Positions 14,872 to 20,488 of a stretch of DNA of 20,488 nt are shown in pieces. The DNA is from JBDLRH01 sp039800165 (GTDB lineage: Bacteria > Pseudomonadota > Gammaproteobacteria > Burkholderiales > Burkholderiaceae_C). A model generated the notes under the pieces. That model saw only the letters and a program-made list of their open reading frames with translations, searched no databases and was not told the origin of the DNA. The stretch is from positions 1 to 20,488 of the forward strand of contig JBDLRH010000045.1 in NCBI GenBank assembly GCA_039800165.1, read 5' to 3'. Within the stretch, counting starts at the first letter, position 1, and every line of letters begins with the position of its first letter. The position numbers and the translations under genes are program-made.

Positions 14872-15630
14872 ATGAGCGCACAGAACCTGCTTCCCGATCA
14901 CACCATCATCGTCACCGGCGCCGCCACCGGCATCGGCCAGGCCTTCGCACTCGGCGCGGCAGCGCAGGGCGCCCATGTGCTGGTGGCCGACATGAACGCC
15001 GCCGACGAGACGATGGACCTCATCAGGCAGGCCGGCGGCAAGGCCACCTACGCCAGGGTCGACGTGAGCGACGACGCCAGCGTCAAGGCCATGGCCGAGA
15101 CGGCCCTCAAGGCCACCGGCCGCATCGACGGCCTGATCAACAACGCGGCGTATTTCCGCGAGGTCAAGCTCACGCCCTTTGAGGAACTCGACCCCGCCAT
15201 CTGGGACCGCATCTTCCAGGTCAACGTCAAGGGCGTGTGGCTGTGCTGCAAGGCGGTGATGCCGGCGATGCGCGAGCGCAAGAGCGGCTCCATCGTGAAC
15301 ATCGCCTCGGTGGTGGCCGTGGCCGGGCAACCCGGCTACCTGCACTACGTGGCCACCAAGGGCGCGGTGCTGTCGATGACCAAGGGGCTGGCCAAGGAGT
15401 GCGGCAAGGACGGCGTGCGCTGCAACGTCATCGCCCCGGGCTTCGTGATCACCGACGCCACCAAGAACCGCCCGATCGAGTGGCAGCAGAGCTTCCTGAA
15501 GGCCCGCGCCATCTCGCGCGAGCAGCGTCCGGACGATCTGGTGGGCACCGCGCTGTACCTGCTGAGCGACCTGGCCGGCTTCGTCAGTGGCCAGACCATC
15601 GTGGTCGACGGCGGCCACATCATGTACTGA
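14872..15630 (+). CDS. Short-chain dehydrogenase/reductase (SDR) family oxidoreductase
   Basis: Cytoplasmic classical SDR of 252 residues, full length. TGAATGIG at 15-22 binds the dinucleotide, D40 at the end of the second strand favours NAD over NADP, NNAA at 90-93 and N118 are structural/catalytic, and the catalytic set is S146, Y159 and K163 (YVATK). The C-terminal QTIVVDGGHIMY is standard. It probably oxidises a secondary alcohol or reduces a ketone; substrate unknown. It lies 84 bases after the YtkA-like gene with no clear ribosome site before the ATG, and 37 bases before the first GST gene. With its GST and SnoaL-like neighbours it may act on a pathway intermediate imported by the ABC system. 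Confidence 0.95.
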   Translation: MSAQNLLPDHTIIVTGAATGIGQAFALGAAAQGAHVLVADMNAADETMDLIRQAGGKATYARVDVSDDASVKAMAETALKATGRIDGLINNAAYFREVKLTPFEELDPAIWDRIFQVNVKGVWLCCKAVMPAMRERKSGSIVNIASVVAVAGQPGYLHYVATKGAVLSMTKGLAKECGKDGVRCNVIAPGFVITDATKNRPIEWQQSFLKARAISREQRPDDLVGTALYLLSDLAGFVSGQTIVVDGGHIMY

Positions 15631-15667
15631 TTCCTGTCATCACACGTATCCAGAGGAGGAGACCACC

Positions 15668-16609
15668 ATGGCCAACCCCACCCCCATCCTGCACCACTAC
15701 GAGTTCTCGACCTTCTCGCAGAAGGTCCGCACCGCGCTCGGCCTCAAGGGCCTGGCGTGGCGCTCGGTGGACATCCCCGGCCTGCCGCCGCGGCCGCTTC
15801 TGTCGCCGCTGACCGGAGGCTACCGCCGCGCCCCGGTGCTGCAGGTGGGTGCAGACATCTACTGCGACACCAACATCATCCTGCCCGCGCTGGAGCGCCT
15901 GTTCCCCGCGGCGCCGAGCCTGTATCCCAAGGGCAGCGAAGGTGTGGCGCAGGCGCTGGGCTTTGCGTGGGAGCGCCAGATGTGGATTCCCACCATCGGT
16001 GTGCTGGTGCACTTCATCGGCGAACACATCCCGCCGGAGTTCATCAAGGACCGCAAGGAGGGCTACCTCATGATCGACATCTCCAAGCAGGCGATGGCGC
16101 CGCGCTTTGCCGAGGATGTGCAGTTCGTGCGCGCCCAGTACGGCTGGCTCAGGAAGGCGCTGGCCGAGCGCCGATTCCTGTTCGGTGATGCGCCAAGCGC
16201 TGCGGACCTGGCGTGCTGGCAGACCACCTACCTGCTGCGCAAGAACTGTCCGCCCGAGGTCGATGCGCTGCTGGGCCTGGAGCCGGGCTCGCCGGTGATC
16301 GCCTGGTACGACCGCATCGTCGCGCTGGGGCAAGGCACACCGACGGCAATGACTTCCGAAGAAGCCTTCGAGGCCGCCCGGGCCGCAACGCCTGCGCCCG
16401 TCACGCATCTCGACCCCAACGGCGACCCCGGGGGCCTGAAGGCCGGCAGCGCCGTGGTGGTCACGCCCGACGACAACGCACGCGTGCCGGTCCGGGGCAC
16501 GCTGGTGGCCGCCAGCGGCGACGAGATCGTGCTGCACCTGCGCGACGCGAAGGCCGGCGACCTGCATGTGCACTTCCCGCGCATGGGTTTTGATGTACGT
16601 GCTGCCTGA
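15668..16609 (+). CDS. Glutathione S-transferase family protein with extra C-terminal segment
   Basis: The first ~80 residues are a thioredoxin-like N-terminal domain: HHYEFSTFSQKVRTALGLKGL (9-29; S14 and S17 are candidate catalytic/GSH-contacting residues), a cis-Pro at P56 (APVLQVG) and D67-T68-N69 in place of the usual Glu-Ser. An alpha-helical domain follows to about 235 with DAPSAADLACWQTTYLL, the usual GST core Asp region. Residues from about 240 to 313 form an additional segment rich in beta-strand-like sequence (SAVVVTPDD, RVPVRGTLVAASGDEIVLHL). Total 313 residues versus about 200-230 for most bacterial GSTs. The start is ATG at 15668 with AGAGGAGGAG (15652-15661) upstream. The enzyme class (transferase, isomerase, lyase) cannot be told from sequence. 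Confidence 0.88.
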   Translation: MANPTPILHHYEFSTFSQKVRTALGLKGLAWRSVDIPGLPPRPLLSPLTGGYRRAPVLQVGADIYCDTNIILPALERLFPAAPSLYPKGSEGVAQALGFAWERQMWIPTIGVLVHFIGEHIPPEFIKDRKEGYLMIDISKQAMAPRFAEDVQFVRAQYGWLRKALAERRFLFGDAPSAADLACWQTTYLLRKNCPPEVDALLGLEPGSPVIAWYDRIVALGQGTPTAMTSEEAFEAARAATPAPVTHLDPNGDPGGLKAGSAVVVTPDDNARVPVRGTLVAASGDEIVLHLRDAKAGDLHVHFPRMGFDVRAA

Positions 16610-16649
16610 AACCCGTCACCCGTCCATTTCACAAGCGAGGAGAACCCCC

Positions 16650-17069
16650 ATGTCCACCCTGGAAGCCAACAAGCAGCTGTGCCGCGACTACTTCACCGCG
16701 TTTCTCAAGCGCGACACCGCCTGGATGAAGCGCCATATCGCGCCCACCTTCGTGCGCCATGACCCCGGCCTGCCGTTCGAGGTGCGCGGCCCCGAGGGCG
16801 TGGCGCAACTGCACGACGCACTGATGCCCGCCTTTCCCGACATGAAGCTGCCGTTGCAGGACTTTGTGGCAGAAGGCGAGAAGGTGCTGGTGCGCCTGCG
16901 TGTGCAGGGCACCCACACCGGGCCGTTCGGCGACATGGCCGCCACCGGCAAGAAGATCGACATCGGCGTGCTCGACCTGTTCCAGATCCGTGACGGCGTG
17001 CTGATCGAGCATTGGGCGCTGCTGGACAACCTGGGCATGCTCAAGCAACTGGGCGCGCTGCCCGAATAA
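16650..17069 (+). CDS. SnoaL-like / NTF2-fold small protein (ester cyclase type)
   Basis: The 139-residue protein matches the SnoaL-like polyketide-cyclase group of the NTF2 fold: NKQLCRDYFTAFLKRD opens with the usual helix, then FVRHDPG, GPEGVAQLHDALMPAFPDMKL, VRLRVQGTHTGPFGDMAATGKKI and LDLFQIRDGVLIEHWALLD, each in the order of the family. Members form small cone-shaped pockets and act as cyclases, isomerases, hydrolases or binding proteins, so the reaction is unknown. GGAGAA lies upstream of the ATG at 16650. It is 40 bases after the first GST and 15 bases before the second, so it almost certainly is cotranscribed. Soluble, no export signal. Confidence 0.88.
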   Translation: MSTLEANKQLCRDYFTAFLKRDTAWMKRHIAPTFVRHDPGLPFEVRGPEGVAQLHDALMPAFPDMKLPLQDFVAEGEKVLVRLRVQGTHTGPFGDMAATGKKIDIGVLDLFQIRDGVLIEHWALLDNLGMLKQLGALPE

Positions 17070-17084
17070 GCGACGGAGGTTCCC

Positions 17085-17711
17085 ATGCAACTCCTGGCCA
17101 ATACCACGTCGCCCTATGTGCGCATCGCGCGCATCTCGATGATCGAGAAGGGGCTTCAGATCGAGCCGACCATCGTCGACCCCTGGGCCGATGACCCGCG
17201 CCTGCGTGCGGCCAACGCCGCCGCGCGCGTGCCCACGCTGGTGCTCGACGACGGTACGCCGCTCACGGAGAGCCTGCTGATCGTGCAGTGGCTGGAGGCC
17301 ACGCGCCCGGCGCCGCAGTGGCCGTCGCTGACCGGCTCGACGCCGCAGGAGACGGCCACGGTGCTGGCGCGCGCCGGCATCGCGCTGGGCGCCATCGACG
17401 CATCGGTGCACACCATCATCACCCGCAAGGTCACTGCGCCGGTGCTGTTTGACGAGACGCCGGTGGGCCTGCGCCGACGCCGCACGATGATCGAGGGCTT
17501 GCAGCGCCTCGAGGCCATCGCCGACGAAATGGGCGGTGCCGACCCGGCTGCCCGGGCGCCAAGGCTGGACGCGATCTGTGCCACCGTGCTGTTTGACTAC
17601 CAGCGCTTTCGCTACGGAGATCAGCCCTGGTTGCCGTCCACGCCCCGGCTGGAGTCGCTGGCGATGGCGCTGCGCGCGCGGCCTTCGGTGGCGACGACGC
17701 TGCCGCGCTGA
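17085..17711 (+). CDS. Glutathione S-transferase family protein (second GST)
   Basis: Full-length 208-residue GST-fold protein. The N-terminal domain starts MQLLANTTSPYVRIARI; S9 before P10 is the likely catalytic or glutathione-contacting residue, the cis-Pro is P50 in RVPTLVLDDG, and E62-S63 is the standard motif that holds the glutathione gamma-glutamyl group. The helical C-terminal domain carries AICATVLFDYQRFRYGD, with the buried region typical of bacterial GSTs. The two linked GSTs are quite different from each other, so no recent duplication. GGAGG precedes the ATG at 17085. It is the last gene of the rightward set and ends 13 bases before the convergent LysR-type gene. Confidence 0.9.
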   Translation: MQLLANTTSPYVRIARISMIEKGLQIEPTIVDPWADDPRLRAANAAARVPTLVLDDGTPLTESLLIVQWLEATRPAPQWPSLTGSTPQETATVLARAGIALGAIDASVHTIITRKVTAPVLFDETPVGLRRRRTMIEGLQRLEAIADEMGGADPAARAPRLDAICATVLFDYQRFRYGDQPWLPSTPRLESLAMALRARPSVATTLPR

Positions 17712-17724
17712 AGCGCAGCCTGCC

Positions 17725-18630
17725 TCAGGCGTCGCCGTCGTCGGCGGCTGCCTGGGATTCCAGGTGCGCCATCAGCAACCCGAGCGCCGACTTGGCCTCA
17801 GGCTGCGCGCGGGTGCACAGGATCATGCGCCGCAGCGCCCAGTCGTTGGTCAGCGGCAGCACCTTGAGCTCCATCGCCTGTGCGAAGCTGCCTGCCGCTG
17901 CCAGCGGAAGAATGCCCACGCCCAGCTGTGCCTGCACCGCACGGCACACTGCCTCAAAGCTGCGCACCTGCACCCGCAGCGCCATCGGACGCATCAGCCC
18001 CGATGCCTGCGCAGCCAGCAAGCGCGTGAGCGTACTGCTGCCTTCCAGCCCCACCAGGTCACGTTCGAGCAGGTCCTCGAAGGCAATTTCTGCCTTCTGC
18101 AGTGCGTCGTCATCGCGCACCACCGCCGCCAGCCGGTCGCGCCGGTACGGACGCGTCCACAGGCCGTCGAGGTCGCAGCCCTCGACCACCACCCCCACGT
18201 CGGCGTCGCCGCTGCGCACGCGGCGCACCGCGTCCTCGCTCCAGCATTCCTCCAGCACGATGCGTACATCGTCGTGGGCCACCTGGAAGCTGGCGATGTC
18301 GGCGGGCAGGAACTGTGTCATCGCCGAGGTGTTGCCCTGGACGCGAAGCACGCTCTGGCGGCCCGATGCGTAGTTGCTCATCTCGGCGCGCATGTGATGC
18401 ACGCTCGCGATCACCTCGCGCGCCAGCGCAAGCAGCCGTTCGCCGGCCGGGGTGAGGTCCATGCCGCGTGAGTGACGGGCAAACAGCTGGGCCTTGAACT
18501 GGTGCTCCAGCAGCGACAAGCGCCTGCTGGCGGCGGGCACGGTGATGAAGCTGGCCTCGGCGGCGCGTGTCAGGTTGCGCATCTCCGCAGCGCGCACGAA
18601 CAGGGCCAGCGAGTCAATGTCCGGAAGCAT
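17725..18630 (-). CDS. LysR-type transcriptional regulator
   Basis: Cytoplasmic DNA-binding regulator of 301 residues, the usual LTTR size. The N-terminal winged helix-turn-helix is DSLALFVRAAEMRNLTRAAEASFITVPAASRRLSLLE (6-42; the recognition helix is within VPAASRRLSLLE), followed by LFARHSRGMDLTPAGERLL at 49-67. The rest is the two-lobed co-inducer domain, with PADIASFQVAHDDVRIVLEE as the first strand-helix. It is divergent from the aldehyde dehydrogenase gene, so that gene and its own gene are the obvious targets. Its 3' end is 13 bases from the end of the second GST gene, in convergent orientation. It might also act on the distant 7413-7635 region; no evidence from sequence. Inducer unknown. 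Confidence 0.95.
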   Translation of the reverse strand: MLPDIDSLALFVRAAEMRNLTRAAEASFITVPAASRRLSLLEHQFKAQLFARHSRGMDLTPAGERLLALAREVIASVHHMRAEMSNYASGRQSVLRVQGNTSAMTQFLPADIASFQVAHDDVRIVLEECWSEDAVRRVRSGDADVGVVVEGCDLDGLWTRPYRRDRLAAVVRDDDALQKAEIAFEDLLERDLVGLEGSSTLTRLLAAQASGLMRPMALRVQVRSFEAVCRAVQAQLGVGILPLAAAGSFAQAMELKVLPLTNDWALRRMILCTRAQPEAKSALGLLMAHLESQAAADDGDA

Positions 18631-18788
18631 CGGCCCATTCTCGCACCGCGCCGGCGGCTTTCAAATTCGCAAAGTCGCCGTTGCCGCCTTCTGAATTCCG
18701 TCGCAAGGCCCTTTTGCCTACAGTCGGCGCAGCCGCGCAAGGCCAATCGGCCCCTGTTTCCGCCCGGCGTCCTGCCAGAAAGATTTCC
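18631..18788. promoter_or_regulatory. LysR / aldehyde dehydrogenase divergent control region
   Basis: 158 bases between the two divergent starts. A dyad CTTT-N9-AAAG lies at 18658-18674, containing T-N11-A spacings typical of LysR sites (for example T18659 to A18671); it is 28 bases from the LysR start and fits autoregulation. TACAGT at 18719-18724 is a possible -10 for the dehydrogenase with TTCCGT at 18696-18701 as a poor -35 at 17 bases, as expected for an activator-dependent promoter. The ribosome site of the dehydrogenase is weak (AGAAAG). Confidence 0.5.
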
Positions 18789-20222
18789 ATGAAGAAGATG
18801 TTTATCGGCGGCCAGTGGGCCGCTGCCCGCGACGAACGCACCCTGCCGGTGGTGGACCCGGCCACCGGTGAGACCTTCGACCAGATTGCGCGCGGCACCG
18901 CCCATGAAGTGGACCGGGCCGTGGCTGCTGCCCGTGCTGCGCTCGAAGGCGCGTGGGGGCGGCTGAGCGCGACCGAGCGCGGCCGCCTGCTGATGAAGCT
19001 GTCGCAGCAGGTGCTCGACCATCACGACGAACTCTCGCGCATGGAGGCCCGCGACACCGGCAAGCCGATGACCACCGCGCGCAACGACATCACCGTGCTG
19101 GCGCGCTACTTCGAGTTCTACGGCGGCGCGGCCGACAAGCTGCATGGCGAGGTGATCCCCTTTGTCAACGGCCACCACGTCAGCCTGATCCGCGAGCCGC
19201 TGGGCGTCACCGGCCACATCATCCCGTGGAACTATCCGGCGCAGATGCTCGGCCGCACCATCGCGCCCGCGCTGGCGGCAGGCAACGCGGTGGTGCTCAA
19301 ACCGGCGGAAGACACCAGCCTGTCGGCCCTGCGCGTGGCCGAACTTGCGGCCGAGGCCGGCTTTCCCGACGGCTCCATCAACATCGTCACCGGCCTGGGC
19401 GAAGAGGCGGGCGCGGCGCTCGCTGGCCACCCGGGCATCGACTTCATCTCGTTCACCGGGTCCAACGAGGTCGGCACCCTGGTGCAGCAGGCTGCGGCCC
19501 GGAACGCGGTGAAGTGCGTGCTCGAGCTCGGCGGCAAGTCGCCGCAGATCGTGTTCGACGATGTGGATATGGACCGCGCGGTGCCGATCATCGTACGCGC
19601 CATCGTGCAGAACGCCGGCCAGACCTGCACCGCAGGCAGCCGCCTGCTGGTGCAGCAAGGCATCTACGACCGCTTCGTGGGCCGCGTGGCGGAGGCCTAT
19701 GCGAAAGTGCGCGTGGGATCGCCCGGGATGGATCTGGACTGCGGCCCCGTGATGAACCCGGCGCAGCACGCGCGCGTGAACCGCTACATCGACAACGCGA
19801 GGGCGGCCGGCATCCCGGTGCTTGCCGAAGGACGCATCGCCGACGGCGTGGCCCCAGGCGGCTACTACGTCAAGCCGACCTTCTTTGGTCCGGTGCCGCG
19901 TGCCGACCGGCTGGCCTGCGAGGAAGTATTCGGTCCGGTGCTGGCGGCGTTTGCGTTTCAGGACGAGGCCGACGCCATCGCGCTGGCCAACGGCACGCCC
20001 TACGGGCTGCTGGCGGCGGTGTGGAGCGAGAACGGCGGCCGCCAGGCGCGGGTGGCCAAGGCCGTGAAGGCCGGCCAGGTGTTCATCAACTGCTACGGCG
20101 CGGGTGGCGGCGTGGAACTGCCCTTCGGCGGCACCAAGCGCAGCGGCCATGGGCGCGAGAAGGGATTCCTTGCGCTCGAAGAGATGAGCACGACCAAGAC
20201 GCTGGTGCAGTGGCACGGCTGA
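18789..20222 (+). CDS. NAD(P)-dependent aldehyde dehydrogenase
   Basis: Cytoplasmic ALDH-superfamily enzyme oxidising an aldehyde to the acid. From ATG at 18789 the protein is 477 residues, normal length, beginning MKKMFIGGQW. Key residues: N148 in IIPWNYP, K171 in VLKPAEDTS, FTGSNEVG for cofactor binding, general base E246 in LELGGKSPQ, nucleophile C280 in NAGQTCTAGSR, and EEVFGPVL near the C-terminal third. All are present, so it should be active. Substrate unknown; sequence resembles broad betaine/aromatic aldehyde dehydrogenases. The frame stays open upstream to 18567 but that would enter the divergent LysR gene, so the ATG is used. It is divergent from the LysR regulator and convergent with the TauE/SafE gene. 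Confidence 0.96.
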   Translation: MKKMFIGGQWAAARDERTLPVVDPATGETFDQIARGTAHEVDRAVAAARAALEGAWGRLSATERGRLLMKLSQQVLDHHDELSRMEARDTGKPMTTARNDITVLARYFEFYGGAADKLHGEVIPFVNGHHVSLIREPLGVTGHIIPWNYPAQMLGRTIAPALAAGNAVVLKPAEDTSLSALRVAELAAEAGFPDGSINIVTGLGEEAGAALAGHPGIDFISFTGSNEVGTLVQQAAARNAVKCVLELGGKSPQIVFDDVDMDRAVPIIVRAIVQNAGQTCTAGSRLLVQQGIYDRFVGRVAEAYAKVRVGSPGMDLDCGPVMNPAQHARVNRYIDNARAAGIPVLAEGRIADGVAPGGYYVKPTFFGPVPRADRLACEEVFGPVLAAFAFQDEADAIALANGTPYGLLAAVWSENGGRQARVAKAVKAGQVFINCYGAGGGVELPFGGTKRSGHGREKGFLALEEMSTTKTLVQWHG

Positions 20223-20230
20223 CGTGCCAG

Positions 20231-20249
20231 GCGCGGCCCTGAGCCGCGC
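20231..20249. terminator. Possible stem-loop between convergent genes
   Basis: GCGCGGC (20231-20237) and GCCGCGC (20243-20249) are exact reverse complements around a 5-base loop, in the 60 bases between the converging dehydrogenase and TauE/SafE genes. Position suits a two-way terminator, but there is no T-run on either side, so Rho-independent termination is doubtful. Confidence 0.4.
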
Positions 20250-20282
20250 AGCCACGCGGGTACCTCAGCGCCTCAGGCCCCC

Positions 20283-20488
20283 TCAGTGCGTCAGGAACCA
20301 CACCGCCAGCGCGTACAGCACGAAGGCGAACACGCGCTTGAGCGGCTTGATGTCCATGCGGTGCGCTGCGCGTGCGCCGATCGGCGCCAGCGTGACGCTG
20401 GCGGCCGAGATGATGACGAGCGCCGGCAGGTACAGGTAGCCCACCGATCCCCAGGGCATCTGCGGCAGGCCGATGCCGGCCCAGATGT
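20283..20488 (-). CDS. TauE/SafE (TSUP) family membrane protein, C-terminal end only
   Basis: On the minus strand an open frame runs from the right window edge to TGA at 20283-20285, giving the last 68 residues. It contains GYLYLPALVIISAASVTLAPIGARAAH, a membrane segment ending in the APxGARxAH motif seen near the C-terminus of TSUP proteins, then a basic turn (RMDIKPLKR) and a last span FAFVLYALAVWFL, ending LTH. TSUP proteins are about 250-270 residue inner-membrane permeases for organosulfur, sulfite or small carboxylate anions. The N-terminal three quarters are outside the window. Substrate is unknown, and the gene may or may not belong to this catabolic island. Confidence 0.8.
   Translation of the reverse strand, partial: IWAGIGLPQMPWGSVGYLYLPALVIISAASVTLAPIGARAAHRMDIKPLKRVFAFVLYALAVWFLTH

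Noticed and set aside
20231..20249. Strong bidirectional intrinsic terminator
   Set aside because: The 7-bp stem is real, but no T-run follows on either strand, so it is listed only as a possible stem-loop.
1..20488. Mobile element, phage, CRISPR, toxin-antitoxin, rRNA or tRNA genes
   Set aside because: No transposase or integrase motifs, no terminal inverted repeats with target duplications, no regularly spaced repeats and no tRNA-like or rRNA-like sequence were seen.

Overview
The window looks like chromosomal DNA of a high-GC betaproteobacterium, most likely Burkholderiales. That placement is inferred from the strongly GC-rich third codon positions, a Bug-type tripartite tricarboxylate transporter next to CoA-dependent catabolic genes, and a branched-chain-amino-acid-type ABC importer in a catabolic setting. 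Twenty protein genes are visible, two of them cut by the window edges. I see no rRNA, tRNA, CRISPR array, phage gene, insertion sequence or plasmid function. No stretch over 300 bases lacks a gene; the longest gap is 223 bases.

Left arm (1-7412, all minus strand, transcribed leftward from the divergent region at 7413-7635): a class III CoA-transferase, then a complete tripartite tricarboxylate transporter (periplasmic TctC/Bug protein, small membrane subunit TctB, large membrane subunit TctA), a fumarylacetoacetate-hydrolase-fold protein, a ketopantoate-reductase-fold oxidoreductase and an acyl-CoA ligase running off the left edge. Together these suggest uptake of a carboxylate, its activation by CoA ligation or transfer, and further breakdown.

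Centre and right (7636-17711, all plus strand): a periplasmic binding protein, a LivH/LivM permease pair, LivG and LivF ATPases, then a second, sequence-diverged LivH/LivM pair, a small exported YtkA/FixH-like protein, a short-chain dehydrogenase, a GST-fold protein with an extra C-terminal segment, a SnoaL-like small protein and a second GST. Tight spacing and overlaps suggest one long transcription unit, with a perfect 12-bp stem-loop just after the binding-protein gene that may set differential expression.

Right end (17725-20488): a LysR-type regulator divergent from an aldehyde dehydrogenase, sharing a 158-bp control region, and then the C-terminal end of a TauE/SafE (TSUP) membrane protein in convergent orientation.

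The overall picture is a catabolic island for an unknown small carboxylate or aromatic-type substrate, with two unrelated uptake systems diverging from one control region. No single family is new. The unusual points are the doubled permease pair around one ATPase pair, the SDR/GST/SnoaL/GST block resembling in composition (not proven in function) glutathione-dependent ether-cleavage clusters, and the exported YtkA-like gene inserted between transporter and enzymes.
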